A DNA stretch of 64,000 nt from Kibdelosporangium aridum. GTDB lineage: Bacteria > Actinomycetota > Actinomycetes > Mycobacteriales > Pseudonocardiaceae. A model generated the notes under the pieces. It ran no database searches. It was not told the origin of the DNA and saw only the letters and a program-made list of their open reading frames with translations. The position numbers were made by a program, and so were the translations under genes. Of this stretch, positions 33,273-45,660 are shown in pieces. Within the stretch, counting starts at the first letter, position 1. Every line of letters starts with the position of its first letter. The DNA is taken from NCBI RefSeq assembly GCF_900176515.1, contig NZ_FWXV01000001.1, positions 124,001 through 188,000 on the forward strand, read 5' to 3'.

Positions 33273-34469
33273 TCAACCGACCAGCTTGAGGGGAAGGTGC
33301 TTGAGGCCACGGAAGTTGACGTTGCGCCGCCACTGGAGTTCCTCGGTGGCCAGATCGATGCTGGAGTACCGGTCCAGCAGCGCGGTGATCACCATGCTGG
33401 CTTCGAGCCTGCCGAGTGGCGCGCCGATGCAGTAGTGCGGCCCACCGCCGAAAGCGATCGGTTTGACTCCGTCGCGCGTGAGGTCGAGGCGGTCGGGGTC
33501 GGGATACCGTTCCGGGTCACGACATGCCGCGCCGTACATCAGCATCACCTTGCTGCCAGCCGGAATGGTCGCGCTTGTCAGTTCAACATCGGCTGTAGTG
33601 ATCCGCGCGGCGAGCTGGACCGGTGCGTCATACCGGGCGAGCTCGTCGATCCCGGTCTCGATCAGCGAAGGGTTCTCCCGCAGCAACGCGAGCTGATCGG
33701 GGTGCTGCAGCAGGGCGACCATCCCGTTGCCGATCAGGTTGACGGTCGTCTCGTGGCCCGCGTTGAACATCAGCAGTACGTTGGCGACGATCTCGTCATC
33801 GGTCAGCTGTTCACCGTCGACCTCGGCCGCCAGCAACAGCGACAGGATGTCGTCGCTCGGGTTGCGGCGACGCTGGTTGAGCTGCTCGGTGATGTACGCG
33901 CGGAATTCGACCTCCGCGGCGTTCATCTCCTCGGCCATCTGCGGCGTGATCGCCGGGTCGACCACCATGGCGATCTTGTCTGTCCATTCGCGACACTGGT
34001 CCCGGTCGGTGGTCGGCAGGCCGAGCAGTTCGCAGATCACGGTCACCGGCAACGGCAGTGCGAGCTGGGAGAGCAGATCGACCTCGCCTTCGCCCATGGC
34101 GTCAATGAGATCGTCGATCGCGGAGGCGATGCGGGGGCGCAACCGGGCGACGGCGCGTGGCGTGAACGCGCGGCCCATCAAGCCACGGATCCGCCGGTGC
34201 GCGGCGCCGTCGAGCATCAGCATCCACTTGCGGGTGCTGGTCACGATCGGGCTGTCCGGGCCGCCGCGATGCTTCGCCCACGTCTTGTCCCGAGGGAATT
34301 CACTGGATACGGACGGCGAACGCAGCACTACGTCGAGGTCGGCGTAGCGGGTCAGCACCCAGTAGCCGAACGGCGACTGGTGCACCGGATCGGCTTCCCG
34401 CAACCGCCGGTAATGCGGATACGGATCGGCGGACAACGACGGATCACGCGGATCGAACAGCAGATTCAT
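33273..34469 (-). CDS. Cytochrome P450
   Basis: This 398-residue soluble bacterial P450 has the I-helix AGHETT, the K-helix ExxR in DELARYDAP, and the heme loop FGGGPHYCIGAPLGR. GGGGGA precedes the ATG at 34469. It is the first gene of the ten-gene operon, divergent from PKS1, and probably hydroxylates the acyl chain or the polyketide. Redox partners are not encoded here. Confidence 0.9.
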   Translation of the reverse strand: MNLLFDPRDPSLSADPYPHYRRLREADPVHQSPFGYWVLTRYADLDVVLRSPSVSSEFPRDKTWAKHRGGPDSPIVTSTRKWMLMLDGAAHRRIRGLMGRAFTPRAVARLRPRIASAIDDLIDAMGEGEVDLLSQLALPLPVTVICELLGLPTTDRDQCREWTDKIAMVVDPAITPQMAEEMNAAEVEFRAYITEQLNQRRRNPSDDILSLLLAAEVDGEQLTDDEIVANVLLMFNAGHETTVNLIGNGMVALLQHPDQLALLRENPSLIETGIDELARYDAPVQLAARITTADVELTSATIPAGSKVMLMYGAACRDPERYPDPDRLDLTRDGVKPIAFGGGPHYCIGAPLGRLEASMVITALLDRYSSIDLATEELQWRRNVNFRGLKHLPLKLVG

Positions 34470-34644
34470 GTATTCCCCCGCAGATATGACTCGCGGTCGA
34501 ACGTAACCAGCGGTTCGCGAGACCGGCAACCCCTACCCGGCTGCGCACCCCGACCGTCCCGCTGGAGCCAGCTAGGGGTTGATGGGCGGTCGGATCGCGC
34601 GCGACGCTGAGTGACAGTCGTGCTCATCGGGGGGCCATGCGAAT
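34470..34644. promoter_or_regulatory. Divergent promoter region between the P450 operon and PKS1
   Basis: The 175-bp region holds CAACCCCTA (34527-34535) and TAGGGGTTG (34573-34581), a perfect inverted repeat with 37 bp between the arms. The same TAGGGG core recurs in the other intergenic regions of the cluster, so it may be the operator of the LAL regulator. GGGGGG precedes the PKS1 ATG at 34645. Confidence 0.55.
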
Positions 34645-37600
34645 ATGTCCGAAGTGGTTGTTCCGCTGCTCCTGTCCGGCCGCACCGAAGGAGCGCTCCG
34701 GGCACAAGCCGCCAATCTGCAGTCCCATATCGACGGTGACGAGAATCTGCGCCTTGCCGACGTGGGCTATTCACTCGCGACCAGAAGGACGCATTTCGCA
34801 CATCGTGCGGTTGTCCTGGCGAAGGACCGGTTCGAGCTGCGCGATGGGCTGAACGCGCTGCGGGCGGGCGCCGACGCTCCCGGGTTGGTCCGTGGCCGGG
34901 CGGAGGATCGCAAGGTCGCGCTGCTGTTTTCCGGTGAAGGCGGGCAACGGCCGGGAATGGGCCGCGAACTGTACTCCACTTTTCCAGTGTTCGCACAGAC
35001 CATGGACGACGTATGTGCTCACCTGGCCCAGCATTCCCAGTGGGCGGTCCGTGAATTGTTGCTCGGCGAGGACGATTTCGCCGGTATCCCTCCCGGTGAC
35101 CGGGAACTGCTCACCCAGGACGCGTTGTTCGTCTTGCAGATGGGCCTGTTCCGGTTGCTGGGAAGCTGGGGACTGCACCCGGATTACGTGCTGGGCCACT
35201 CGGTCGGGGAAATGGCCGCGGCCACCGCTGCCGGAATGTTCTCGTACCACGACATCTCAGTTCTGATGGCCGACCGGGTGCGGCTCGTGCAGGAGCACAT
35301 GCCGCTTGGCGGAGCCATGGCCGCGTTGCGGATCAGCCCGGGCGATGCCGCGGAGTCGTTGTCCGGCTACGAAGGCAGAGTCACGCTCGCTGCGGTCAAC
35401 TCACCGTCCTCTGTGGTCATCTCCGGTGATCGTGACGCGGTGGAAGCCGTTGTCGCGTACTGGTCGCAGCGTGGACGCAAGGCCAAGAGCCTGCCGGTAC
35501 GACGGGCGTTCCACTCGCACCACATGGATCCGCTGTTGCCCGGCTTCCTGCGGACAGTCTCCGGACTCACCCTGAACCGGCCGCGGATCCCGGTCGTGTC
35601 CATTCGCCGCGGCATGCCCACGGACGAGCTGCTGACCCCGGACTACTGGCCAGGGCAGGTACGCGGCACCAGCCAGTACATGGATTGCGTGCGCTGGCTG
35701 GAAAACGCCGGGGCCGGCGCGTATCTCGAAGTCGGCGCGAACGGTGTGCTGGCCGCGTTGGCTCGTGACTGCCTCGCCGACGACGAAGCCGTTGTGCTGC
35801 CTGCATTGCGTGGCGGCGACCGGTCGGACGTGCAGTCACTGCTCACCGCGGTGGCCGGGTTGCACGTCAACGGCGTGCCGGTGGACTGGGAGCCGGTGTT
35901 CGACGGGCACCGGCCACAACGTGTCGACTTGCCGGACGAAGCCGCGCTTTCGGTTGTCAGCTGGCAGAAGTTGACGGCCGGCACAGCGGTCGCGCGTTCC
36001 CGGTGGTCCGTGCTGAACTCTGGCACTCTTGCCGACCGATTGACTGCTATTGGCGTCCGCGTCGAGGAACCCGCTGATCTGACGCTCACCGAAGCATCGG
36101 ACGCCGCTACCGCGTTGCGGGTGATCAGGGAATGGGATGGCGGCAAGCTCGCTGTCATCACAGCGGACGACATGGTGAAAGGCCTGGTGCGGGCGGCTCA
36201 GCTGGAGTTTCCTGGCCGGTTCGTCCTCGTCGAGGCGGACGATCCGGCGAACGTGGCTCCGCTGCTGCCGGCCGCGCTGGCCACCGACGAACCACACGTC
36301 GCAATCCGGTCCGGCGAGGTGCGAGTTCCACGTCTGGCACCGGCGTCCCGCGAAATAGAGTTCCCCGAACTCGACGGCACGGTGTTGGTCACCGGCGGAA
36401 CCGATGGCCCAGGGCGACTGATCGCGCATCACCTCGTTGCCGCGCATGGCGTGCGGGACCTGCTGCTGACAGGACCCGCCACGGACGTCGACGACCTGAT
36501 CGAGCTGGGGGCGACTGTCCGCGTCGTGGAGACCGCGGCGCAGCTACCGGACCGACTCGCCGGGATCGTGCACGCCACCCCGGTCTCGGGCGCGGGCCTG
36601 GCCGGGTCCATGACACCCGAACAGCTCGACTCCTGCACGCGTGACTACATCGACACTGCGCGCACGCTGGCTGAGCGGACCGACGCCGCGCTGTTCGTCC
36701 TGATCACCCCGGCTGAAGCCTTGGGAATGGCCGGAAACACGGTCGCAGCGTCGGTCGCGCACGAATTGGTGACGCATCGGCATCGTGCCGGTCTGCCCGC
36801 AGCCGCCCTCACGTGGGACAGCGAAGACCTGTTCGACGCTGCGGTCAAAGCGAACCAACCCGTAGTGCCGGCAAGCGAATCTGTCGCTGAAACGCGTGAA
36901 CCCGCCGCGGAGCGGCCACGGCAGTTGCTCGACGATGTCCTGGCCGAAACGACGGCGGTGCTCAACCGTCAGGACGTCCAGTCCAGCAGGTCGTTCACCG
37001 AGCTCGGTTTTGACTCGTTGGCGGCAGTGGACCTGGTGAGGAGGCTACGAGCCAGGACCGGCCTGCCGCTGGCTACGACCGCTGTCTTCGACCACCCCAG
37101 CCCGGCCGCGCTGGCGAGCGCGCTCGAGGCGCAGGTCACCCCGCCCGCAGCAGCCATCGAGCCAGAGGAAGCCGAACACGCCGAGCCTGCCGAGCCGATC
37201 GCGATCGTCGCGATGTCGTGCAGGCTGCCCGGCGGTGTGCGGTCGCCGGAGGACCTGTGGGAGTTGCTGGTCGAGGGCAGGGACGCGATCGGTGCGATGC
37301 CCAGCGACCGTGGCTGGGACGAGTCGATCTACCACCCGGAACCCGGCACGCCGGGCAAGACCTACGTCAGGGAAGGCGGATTTCTCTACGACGCGGCCGA
37401 CTTCGACCCGGCGTTCTTCGGGATCAGCCCGCGTGAGGCGCTGGGCATGGACCCGCAGCAGCGGCTGTTGCTTGAGTTGTCGTGGGAAGCCGTTGAGCGC
37501 GCCGGTATCGACCCAAGCTCGTTGCGCGGAAGCGCGACGGGCGTGTTCGCGGGAGTGATGCACGGCGATTACGGTTCGTCGGACGCGCCCGAAGGAGTCG

Positions 37601-40600
37601 CGGACTACCTGCCGATCGGAAACGCGGTCAGCGTCGCCACTGGACGCGTCGCGTACACCCTCGGATTCGAAGGCCCCACGCTGACCGTCGACACCTCGTG
37701 TTCGTCCTCTTTGGTCGCCATGCACCTCGCCGCGCAGGCGTTGCGTCGCGGCGAATGCTCGCTGGCCTTGGCGGGCGGGGTGATGGTGATGTCCACCCCG
37801 ATCGCGTTCGTCGAGTTCAGCAGGCAACGAGCACTGGCCGCGGATGGCCGGTGCAAGCCGTTCGCCGAGGCCGCGGACGGCACCGCATGGGCCGAAGGCG
37901 CCGGAATGCTCGTCCTGGAAAGGCTTTCCGACGCCCAGCGGCTTGGTCACCCCATCGTCGGGGTCATCCGGGGCAGTGCCCTCAACCAGGACGGCGCCAG
38001 CAACGGGCTCACGGCACCCAACGGCCTCGCACAGCAACGCGTGATCCGGCAAGCGCTTGCCGACGCAGGTATGTCCACACAGGACATCGATGTCGTCGAA
38101 GCACACGGCACAGGCACGCGACTGGGTGATCCCATTGAGGCCACGGCGTTGCTGGCCACGTATGGCGTAGACCGTGACCAGCCGCTCTTGCTCGGCTCGC
38201 TGAAGTCCAATATCGGGCATACCCAGGTGGCGGCGGGTGTCGCCGGTGTGATCAAGGTGCTCATGGCCATGCGGCACGGTGTCGTGCCGAAGATGTTGCA
38301 CCTCAACCGCCCGACACCGCACGTCGACTGGGAGTCCGGCTCGATCGAGCTGGTCGCGGAAGCGACACCGTGGCCACGGACCGGCCGCGCCCGGCGCGCG
38401 GGCGTGTCGTCGTTCGGGATCAGCGGCACCAACGCGCACCTCATCCTCGAACAGCCACCTGAGGTCGAGGAATCGTCGGTCAGCAAACCGGAAGTTCCGG
38501 CAATGCTGTGGACGTTGTCCGGTCACACCGAAGCAGCGGTTCGTGCACAAGCCCAGCAGCTGCTTTCGACTGTGGGGGAGCAGGATCCGATCGATGTCGG
38601 GTACTCGCTCGCGACAACCCGGGCGGCATTGGAGCATCGCGCGTCGGTCGTCGGTACGACCAAAGCCGACATGCTCGCCGGACTGGCGGCGTTGGCCGAC
38701 GGCAGGGCTGCGACGAGCACGACCAGCGAAGGCGGACTCGCGTTTCTGTTCACGGGTCAGGGAAGCCAACGGGCCCGCATGGGCGCACAGCTCTACCACG
38801 CCTATCCGGTGTTCACGCGTGCGTTCGACGAGTGCTGTGCCGTACTGGATCCCCTGGTGGGCCGGTCGCTTCATGAGGTGTTCGGCGACCAGGAAGCCCT
38901 CGACCGCACCGAGTACACCCAGCCAGCGCTGTTCGCCCTAGAAGTGGCGCTCTACCGGCTGTTGGAAAGCTGGGGCATTCGTCCGGACTTCCTGCTCGGC
39001 CACTCGATCGGCGAGCTCGCCGCGGCACACGTGGCCGGACTGTGGTCGCTTGAGGATGCCGCAACGCTGGTCGTTGCGCGTGGCCGTCTGATGCAGGTGT
39101 TGCCGCCGGGTGGCGCGATGCTGGCGGTGGAAGCCTCGGTCGACGAGATTCAGCCGCTGCTCAGTTCCCGGGTTTCGTTGGCCGCGGTGAACGGACCCAT
39201 GTCCGTTGTGCTCGCTGGCGACGAGGACGCACTGCGTGATCTCGTTGTGGGAGGCAAGAGCAAGCGCTTGGCTGTGAGTCACGCGTTCCATTCCGCCCGG
39301 ATGGACCCGATGCTCGCGGACTTCGCGCACGTGGCCGCGAAGATCGAGTACCGCACACCGGAACTGGCCTTGGTCTCCGCGGTGACCGGCCGTGTCGCTG
39401 ATCCCCAAGACCTGTGCACGCCCGCGTACTGGGTCCGCCAGGCCCGCGAAACCGTGCGCTTTGCCGACGGCATCGAGAGTCTGCGTGACCTGGGCGTCGG
39501 CACGTTCCTGGAACTGGGGCCTGCCGGAGTGCTCAGCGCGATGACCGAGGGCGCGGTCGCGCTGCTGCGTCCCGATCGGCCGGAACCAGAGACCCTGCTC
39601 GCCGCGGTCAGCGTCACCAAGCCCGACTGGCAGGCGTTCTACGCCGGTACACAGGCCCGCCGAGTCGACCTGCCGACCTACCCGTTCCAGCGGGAGCGCT
39701 ACTGGCTCGGACCGGCACCCGCGGCCAACGACGCCTGGCGATACCAGATCGAGTGGAAGCCGATCCCCGACGCGGCGGCCGACTTGTCCGGGACCTGGCT
39801 AGTGGTTGTGCCGGATGGCATCGACACCGACATCACGCTTCCCGGCGCCGAGACGCTCCGGTTGGGCAACGAGGATCGAGCGGGAATCGCGGCCAGACTC
39901 AGCGGCGAGTACGCGGGCGTGCTTTCGTTGCTGGCACTGGCCGAGGACGGGCCGGTCCGGACGGCGGCGCTGGTGCACGCGTTGGGCGATGCCGGGGTGA
40001 CCGCGCCGCTGTGGTGCGCCACGCAGGGCGCTGTGAACGGGGTCGTCGCGCCCTTGCAGGCCACGATCTGGGGACTCGGCCGGGTCGCTGCCCTGGAACA
40101 CCCCGAACGGTGGGGTGGCGTGATCGACCTGCCAGACGAGTTCACCGACGAGGTCGCGTCCCGGCTGGCCGGTGTGCTGTCGGGGCACGAGGACCAGGTC
40201 GCGATCCGCGCGAACGGCGTGTTCGCCAGGCGCCTGACCCGGGCTGCGCGCACGCAGGCAAAGCGGCAGTGGCGGCCGTCGGGAACGGTGTTGATCACTG
40301 GCGGGACGGGTGAGCTCGGCCGGAGAACCGCGCAGTGGCTGGCGGAAAACGGCGCCGAGCACATCGTGTTGACCAGCAGGCGCGGCACCGCTGATGTCGA
40401 TCTGGACATCCCGGTGACCGTCGCGGCCTGTGACGTGACGGACGAGCAGGCCATGTCGGCGCTCGTGGCGTCCTTGCCGAACCTGACGGCCGTCGTGCAC
40501 GCAGCCGGTGTCCTGGACGACGGCATGCTGGAAACCCTTGGCCCGGACCGCTTCAATGACGTCCTGAAGCCCAAAGTGGACGGTGCGTGGTTGCTGCATG

Positions 40601-43600
40601 AGCTCACGCTCGACCGTGACCTCGACGCGTTCGTGCTCTTCTCGTCGGCCGCGGGCAGCGTGGGAAACGCCGGTCAGGCCAACTACGCCGCCGCGAACGC
40701 TTTCCTCGACGCGCTGGCCGAACACCGCCGTGCACTCGGCCTTCCCGCGACCTCCATCGCGTGGGGAGCATGGGCGGACGGAGGAATGGCCGAAGCGGTG
40801 CCCGAACGTACCCGGCGCCACGGAATGCGGCCGATGTCGGCGGGTCCGGCACTCGCGGCGTTGAAGGCCACGCTCGATCGTGACGAAACGTGCGTGACGG
40901 TCGTGGACGTCGACTGGGCACGGTTCATCCCTGGCTTCACTGGTGCACGCCCAAGCCGGCTGCTCAGCGACCTGCCGGAAGCCCGTCAAGCAGCCAAGTC
41001 CGACGGGGAAACGTGGTCGCGGCGCTTGGCGGGACGGTCAGCCGCTGAGCAAGCCCGGATCGCGCTCGACTTCGTCTGCGCCCAGGCCGCGGAAGTGCTG
41101 GGACACAGCAGCCCACAGGCGATCAACACCAGCAGGCCGTTCCGGGAACTCGGCTTCGACTCGTTGACCGTTGTGGAATTGCGGACCAGGCTCAACGCGT
41201 TGACCGGCCTGAAACTCCCCGCGACGGTCCTGTTCGACCACCCCACACCGGAAGCGTTGGCCAAGCTGTTGCTCGGCGAGGTGGCGGAAACGCAGCCCGT
41301 CGTGGTGACCACGGATGACGATCCCATCGTGATCGTGGCGATGAGTTGCCGGTTGCCTGGCGGGGCGGACTCGCCGGAAGCGTTGTGGGAGTTGGTCGAC
41401 GAAGGCAGGGACGCGATCGGCGGGCTGCCCGCCGACCGTGGCTGGGATCTGGCGAACCTGTTCGATCCCGACCCGGACGCGGTGGGCAAGTCCTACGCCC
41501 AAGCCGGGGGATTCCTGCCGGACGTGGCCGACTTCGACGCCGAGTTCTTCGGGATCTCACCGCGTGAAGCAGTGGCGATGGATCCCCAGCAGCGGCTGCT
41601 GCTGGAAACCGTGTGGGAGGTGTTCGAGCGGGCCGGTATCGACCCGGCGTCCGTCCGCGGCGAGCGGATCGGTGTTTTCGCGGGCACCAACGGCCAGGAC
41701 TACCAGAGCATCCTGATGCACCACGGGGAGACTACCGAGGGGTACATCGGCACGGGCAGCACCGCGAGTGTGGTGTCCGGCCGGATCTCGTACACGTTCG
41801 CCCTCGAAGGCCCAGCGATCACTGTGGACACTGCTTGCTCGTCGTCGTTGGTGGCGTTACACCTTGCGGCGCAGGCGATTCGGGCAGGCGAGTGCAGCAT
41901 GGCCGTCGCAGGCGGTGTGACCGTGATGACCACGCCGTGGTGGCTCGCCGAGTTCAGCAGGCAACGCGCGCTGTCCCCAGACGGCCGGTGTAAGGCCTTC
42001 GCCGCCGCGGCCGACGGCACCGGGTGGAGTGAAGGTGTCGGCGTCCTTCTGCTGGAACGATTGTCGGATGCTCGGCGCAACGGTCATCGCGTGCTGGCTG
42101 TCGTTCGTGGCTCCGCGGTGAACCAGGATGGGGCGTCGAACGGGCTGACAGCGCCGAGCGGTCTGGCTCAGCAGCGGGTGATCCGGGCCGCGCTGGCCAA
42201 CGCGGGCCTGGCTGTGTCTGATGTGGACGTTGTCGAGGCGCATGGCACGGGCACCCGGCTCGGCGATCCGATCGAAGCTCAAGCGGTGCTGGCGACCTAT
42301 GGCCAAGACCGTGCGCATCCCTTGCTCATGGGGTCGGTGAAATCCAACATCGGGCACACGATGGCCGCTGCCGGTGTCGCGGGGATCATCAAGATGGTTC
42401 AGGCGATGCGGCACGGCATCGTGCCCAAGACGCTGCATGTCGACGAGCCCACACCGCACGTCGACTGGTCCGCCGGACAGGTCTCGCTGGTGACCGAGGC
42501 CATGCCGTGGCCGGAAACCTCGCACCCACGACGGGCAGCGGTGACGTCCTTCGGGATCAGCGGCACGAACGCGCACGTGATCATCGAACAGGCCCCGCCA
42601 GAGCCGGTTGCCGATCCCGCGCCCGCGTCGGTGACTGTGCCGTTGGTCCCTTGGCTGATCTCCGGTGCCACAGCGGAGGCCGTGCAGGCGCAAGCCGATC
42701 GTCTGGTCTCCATGACCGAACGGCCGATCGATGTCGGGCGATCACTGGCTGGCCGAGCTGCGTTGGGCCATCGAGCGGCTGTGGTCGCCGAGGATCATGA
42801 CGGCTTCGTACGCGGGTTGACTGCGTTGGCCGGTGGTGGCGTCGCGCCCGGTGTGGTGCGCGGAGTCCCGGCCGACCGGCCCGCGCTGGCGCTGCTGTTC
42901 ACGGGCCAAGGCAGTCAACGCCTGGACATGGGACGCGAGCTCTATCGGGCATTCCCCGTGTTCGCTGAGGCTTTTGACGCCGTGGCCGTGCTGCTGGACC
43001 GGCACTTGCCGAATTCGATCACCACTGTGCTGGGTGAAGACCTGCTGCACCAGACGATGTACACACAGGCTGGCCTGTTCGCTGTCGAAGTCGCGGTGTT
43101 CCGGCTGCTGCGGCACTGGGGAGTCACGCCTGACTTCGTGGCCGGGCATTCCATCGGTGAGATCGCAGCGGCCCACGTGGCAGGCGTGTTGACGCTCGAG
43201 GACGCCTGTGAGCTGGTTGCCGCCCGTGGGCGGTTGATGCAGGCGCTGCCTGAGGGCGGGGCGATGGCCGCGCTGCAGGCGACCGAGGACGAGGTGCTGC
43301 CGCTGCTGACCGATCGGGTGTCCGTCGCGGCCGTGAACGGTCCGAACTCGACAGTGATCTCCGGTGACGAGGACGTCGTCGGGAAGATCGTCGACGCCTT
43401 CGCGGCAGACGGGCGCAAAACCAAACGCTTGCGCGTGAGCCACGCGTTCCACTCGCCGCTTATGGAGCCGATGCTCGCGGAGTTCGCCGAAACCGTCGCG
43501 CGGCTGACCTTCACTGCTCCGCAGATTCCGATCGTGTCCACTGTGACCGGACAGGCCACGGATGTCTGTTCGCCGGACTACTGGGTTGGGCAAGTCCGGA

Positions 43601-45660
43601 AGACCGTCCGGTTCGCCGATGCTGTCCGAACTCTTGCCGATGCGGGCGTGACTGCCTTCCTTGAGGTCGGTCCGGACGGTGTGTTGACGGCAATGGCCAA
43701 GGACAGTCTTCCCGATGCGACGGTCATTCCGTCTTTGCGCGCAGACCGTTCCGAGGTGCTCGCTCTCACCACGGCCCTGACTCAGTTGCATGTCCACGGG
43801 ATGGACGTGGATTGGGCCCGGTTCTTCGAAGAGCGCGGTGCGAGGTCGGTCGACTTGCCTACGTATGCGTTCCAGCGACGGCGCTATTGGCTCGATCCGC
43901 CCACCGGGCGACCGCTGTCCCCTTCCTCTCCAGTGGATGGTTGGTGCCATCGGGTGGAATGGCGGCCGATACCCGAGCCGTCGGCCCCGTTGCCTGGACC
44001 GTGGTTGGTGGTGTCCCCAGAGGATCACCCCGCGCTCGCTGCGGTCCGACGCGCGTTCGAAGAGCGTGGCACGAGCACAATCCACGCCTCGCACACCGAC
44101 GAACCGGTGGCAGGGGTGCTCGTGCTGCTGCAGCCGGAGGACCAGTGGACCGCAGAGTGTCCGGCTGTGTCCAAGGGACTGGCCACGACCATCGATGTGG
44201 TGCGTCGCGCTAACGCCCCTGTGTGGTGTGTGACCTCGAACGCGGTTGCCGTCCGGCCCGGCGATTCGGTCGATCCGATGTCCGCGCAGATCTGGGGCCT
44301 TGGCCGGGTCCTCGCGTTGGAACACCCTGACCGATGGGGTGGCTTGATCGACATCTCACCGGACTTGACCGATGCTCGACGCCTGGTGACCGTGTTGGGC
44401 GGTGAGGAGGACCAGGTCGCGGTCAGGCCATCGGGGATCTTCGGGCGTCGACTGGTCCAGGCAGCGCGCCCAGCGGGCACGCCGTGGCAACCGGACGGAA
44501 CGGTCCTGGTCACCGGCGGCCTCGGCGCGTTGGGTGCGGAAGTCGCCCGCTGGCTGGCGCGTGCCGGTGCCGAGCACGTCGTCCTGACCGCTCGGCGAGG
44601 CGCGGACACACCTGGCGCGGACGACCTGGTGGCGGAACTTCAGCAGCTGGGCACACGGGTGACCGTGGCGGCTTGCGACGTGGCCGACCGGGCAAGCCTT
44701 GCCAAGGTACTCGACGCGCATCCACCGACGGCTGTCTTCCACGCTGCCGGAGTCCTCGATGACGGCGTGTTCGACGCGTTGACGCTGGACCGGTTCGAGC
44801 ACGTGCTCAGGCCCAAGGTGCTGGGCGCGCTGAACCTGCACGAGCTTGCGCCGGATCTCAAGGCATTCGTGCTGTTCTCGTCGGTGACAGGCGTTATCGG
44901 CAATGCCGGGCAAGCGAACTACGCGGCCGCGAACGCCTTCCTCGACGCCTTCGCCGAACAGCGCAGAGCCATCGGACTGCCCGCGACCGCAGTCGCATGG
45001 GGGCCTTGGGCACAGGCAGGCATGGCTGCGGACGGTGCCGTCGTCGAGGACCGGATGCGCCGAGGCGGTCTGCAAGCGCTGCAACCCGCCCTTGCGATCA
45101 CGGCCTTGCAGCGAGCGCTTGACGACGACGAGACATGCCTGACCGTCGTGGACATCGACTGGGACCAGTTCACCTCAACACGGCCGATGCCGCTGATCTC
45201 CGAACTGGTGGAACACCGTGAGTCCAGTGCGACACCGGACCTGCGCACAACGTTGACCGGACTGTCCGAAGAGGACCAGCAACGTGGGTTGCTCGACCTT
45301 GTACGCCAGCACGTGGCAACGGTCCTCGGCCACACCTCGGCCAAGGACATCCCGGCGGACAAAGCGTTCAAGGACGTCGGCTTCGACTCGTTGACGGTGG
45401 TCGAGCTACGCAACGTGCTCGCCGCGGCGACCGGGATCGGCCTGCCCGCGTCGGTGATCTTCGACTACCCGACCCCGGCGGCACTCGCCGCCCATCTGCG
45501 GGCTGAGCTGTTCGGCGCCGCCCCAGCCAAAGAACCGGTGCCCGTCGACCAACCGGAGCCGGTCGACCAACCGGTCATCGCGGACGACCTGCTGGCCGCG
45601 GACACCTTGGACGAACTGCTCGACCTCGTCGAGGAGGAACTGGAGAAGGGACTGCGATGA
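34645..45660 (+). CDS. Type I modular PKS 1: loading module plus two extension modules
   Basis: The 3,671-residue protein reads AT (90-400), degenerate KR (about 580-740), ACP (Ser about 790); then KS (850; Cys 1019), AT (1367), KR (1882), ACP (Ser 2173); then KS (2225; Cys 2394), AT (2750), KR (3287), ACP (Ser 3578); and an acidic C-terminal docking helix ([18 protein letters not shown]). It starts in the KS-AT linker, so the loading module has no KS. All three ATs carry GHS[VI]GE and AFHS, the malonyl-type pair. The loading AT has GEGGQ for the usual GQGSQ. The loading KR has lost its Ser/Tyr (Tyr becomes Thr). KR1 and KR2 have LDD and intact NYAAAN, suggesting B-type alcohols. The stop overlaps the PKS2 start. 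Confidence 0.93.
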   Translation: MSEVVVPLLLSGRTEGALRAQAANLQSHIDGDENLRLADVGYSLATRRTHFAHRAVVLAKDRFELRDGLNALRAGADAPGLVRGRAEDRKVALLFSGEGGQRPGMGRELYSTFPVFAQTMDDVCAHLAQHSQWAVRELLLGEDDFAGIPPGDRELLTQDALFVLQMGLFRLLGSWGLHPDYVLGHSVGEMAAATAAGMFSYHDISVLMADRVRLVQEHMPLGGAMAALRISPGDAAESLSGYEGRVTLAAVNSPSSVVISGDRDAVEAVVAYWSQRGRKAKSLPVRRAFHSHHMDPLLPGFLRTVSGLTLNRPRIPVVSIRRGMPTDELLTPDYWPGQVRGTSQYMDCVRWLENAGAGAYLEVGANGVLAALARDCLADDEAVVLPALRGGDRSDVQSLLTAVAGLHVNGVPVDWEPVFDGHRPQRVDLPDEAALSVVSWQKLTAGTAVARSRWSVLNSGTLADRLTAIGVRVEEPADLTLTEASDAATALRVIREWDGGKLAVITADDMVKGLVRAAQLEFPGRFVLVEADDPANVAPLLPAALATDEPHVAIRSGEVRVPRLAPASREIEFPELDGTVLVTGGTDGPGRLIAHHLVAAHGVRDLLLTGPATDVDDLIELGATVRVVETAAQLPDRLAGIVHATPVSGAGLAGSMTPEQLDSCTRDYIDTARTLAERTDAALFVLITPAEALGMAGNTVAASVAHELVTHRHRAGLPAAALTWDSEDLFDAAVKANQPVVPASESVAETREPAAERPRQLLDDVLAETTAVLNRQDVQSSRSFTELGFDSLAAVDLVRRLRARTGLPLATTAVFDHPSPAALASALEAQVTPPAAAIEPEEAEHAEPAEPIAIVAMSCRLPGGVRSPEDLWELLVEGRDAIGAMPSDRGWDESIYHPEPGTPGKTYVREGGFLYDAADFDPAFFGISPREALGMDPQQRLLLELSWEAVERAGIDPSSLRGSATGVFAGVMHGDYGSSDAPEGVADYLPIGNAVSVATGRVAYTLGFEGPTLTVDTSCSSSLVAMHLAAQALRRGECSLALAGGVMVMSTPIAFVEFSRQRALAADGRCKPFAEAADGTAWAEGAGMLVLERLSDAQRLGHPIVGVIRGSALNQDGASNGLTAPNGLAQQRVIRQALADAGMSTQDIDVVEAHGTGTRLGDPIEATALLATYGVDRDQPLLLGSLKSNIGHTQVAAGVAGVIKVLMAMRHGVVPKMLHLNRPTPHVDWESGSIELVAEATPWPRTGRARRAGVSSFGISGTNAHLILEQPPEVEESSVSKPEVPAMLWTLSGHTEAAVRAQAQQLLSTVGEQDPIDVGYSLATTRAALEHRASVVGTTKADMLAGLAALADGRAATSTTSEGGLAFLFTGQGSQRARMGAQLYHAYPVFTRAFDECCAVLDPLVGRSLHEVFGDQEALDRTEYTQPALFALEVALYRLLESWGIRPDFLLGHSIGELAAAHVAGLWSLEDAATLVVARGRLMQVLPPGGAMLAVEASVDEIQPLLSSRVSLAAVNGPMSVVLAGDEDALRDLVVGGKSKRLAVSHAFHSARMDPMLADFAHVAAKIEYRTPELALVSAVTGRVADPQDLCTPAYWVRQARETVRFADGIESLRDLGVGTFLELGPAGVLSAMTEGAVALLRPDRPEPETLLAAVSVTKPDWQAFYAGTQARRVDLPTYPFQRERYWLGPAPAANDAWRYQIEWKPIPDAAADLSGTWLVVVPDGIDTDITLPGAETLRLGNEDRAGIAARLSGEYAGVLSLLALAEDGPVRTAALVHALGDAGVTAPLWCATQGAVNGVVAPLQATIWGLGRVAALEHPERWGGVIDLPDEFTDEVASRLAGVLSGHEDQVAIRANGVFARRLTRAARTQAKRQWRPSGTVLITGGTGELGRRTAQWLAENGAEHIVLTSRRGTADVDLDIPVTVAACDVTDEQAMSALVASLPNLTAVVHAAGVLDDGMLETLGPDRFNDVLKPKVDGAWLLHELTLDRDLDAFVLFSSAAGSVGNAGQANYAAANAFLDALAEHRRALGLPATSIAWGAWADGGMAEAVPERTRRHGMRPMSAGPALAALKATLDRDETCVTVVDVDWARFIPGFTGARPSRLLSDLPEARQAAKSDGETWSRRLAGRSAAEQARIALDFVCAQAAEVLGHSSPQAINTSRPFRELGFDSLTVVELRTRLNALTGLKLPATVLFDHPTPEALAKLLLGEVAETQPVVVTTDDDPIVIVAMSCRLPGGADSPEALWELVDEGRDAIGGLPADRGWDLANLFDPDPDAVGKSYAQAGGFLPDVADFDAEFFGISPREAVAMDPQQRLLLETVWEVFERAGIDPASVRGERIGVFAGTNGQDYQSILMHHGETTEGYIGTGSTASVVSGRISYTFALEGPAITVDTACSSSLVALHLAAQAIRAGECSMAVAGGVTVMTTPWWLAEFSRQRALSPDGRCKAFAAAADGTGWSEGVGVLLLERLSDARRNGHRVLAVVRGSAVNQDGASNGLTAPSGLAQQRVIRAALANAGLAVSDVDVVEAHGTGTRLGDPIEAQAVLATYGQDRAHPLLMGSVKSNIGHTMAAAGVAGIIKMVQAMRHGIVPKTLHVDEPTPHVDWSAGQVSLVTEAMPWPETSHPRRAAVTSFGISGTNAHVIIEQAPPEPVADPAPASVTVPLVPWLISGATAEAVQAQADRLVSMTERPIDVGRSLAGRAALGHRAAVVAEDHDGFVRGLTALAGGGVAPGVVRGVPADRPALALLFTGQGSQRLDMGRELYRAFPVFAEAFDAVAVLLDRHLPNSITTVLGEDLLHQTMYTQAGLFAVEVAVFRLLRHWGVTPDFVAGHSIGEIAAAHVAGVLTLEDACELVAARGRLMQALPEGGAMAALQATEDEVLPLLTDRVSVAAVNGPNSTVISGDEDVVGKIVDAFAADGRKTKRLRVSHAFHSPLMEPMLAEFAETVARLTFTAPQIPIVSTVTGQATDVCSPDYWVGQVRKTVRFADAVRTLADAGVTAFLEVGPDGVLTAMAKDSLPDATVIPSLRADRSEVLALTTALTQLHVHGMDVDWARFFEERGARSVDLPTYAFQRRRYWLDPPTGRPLSPSSPVDGWCHRVEWRPIPEPSAPLPGPWLVVSPEDHPALAAVRRAFEERGTSTIHASHTDEPVAGVLVLLQPEDQWTAECPAVSKGLATTIDVVRRANAPVWCVTSNAVAVRPGDSVDPMSAQIWGLGRVLALEHPDRWGGLIDISPDLTDARRLVTVLGGEEDQVAVRPSGIFGRRLVQAARPAGTPWQPDGTVLVTGGLGALGAEVARWLARAGAEHVVLTARRGADTPGADDLVAELQQLGTRVTVAACDVADRASLAKVLDAHPPTAVFHAAGVLDDGVFDALTLDRFEHVLRPKVLGALNLHELAPDLKAFVLFSSVTGVIGNAGQANYAAANAFLDAFAEQRRAIGLPATAVAWGPWAQAGMAADGAVVEDRMRRGGLQALQPALAITALQRALDDDETCLTVVDIDWDQFTSTRPMPLISELVEHRESSATPDLRTTLTGLSEEDQQRGLLDLVRQHVATVLGHTSAKDIPADKAFKDVGFDSLTVVELRNVLAAATGIGLPASVIFDYPTPAALAAHLRAELFGAAPAKEPVPVDQPEPVDQPVIADDLLAADTLDELLDLVEEELEKGLR

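Noticed and set aside
34645..37100. KSQ-type loading module in PKS1
   Set aside because: No KS sequence precedes the first AT; the protein begins directly in the KS-AT linker.
42742..44325. Long minus-strand frames across the PKS genes
   Set aside because: They mirror the codon bias of the PKS on the other strand and contain no domain motifs.
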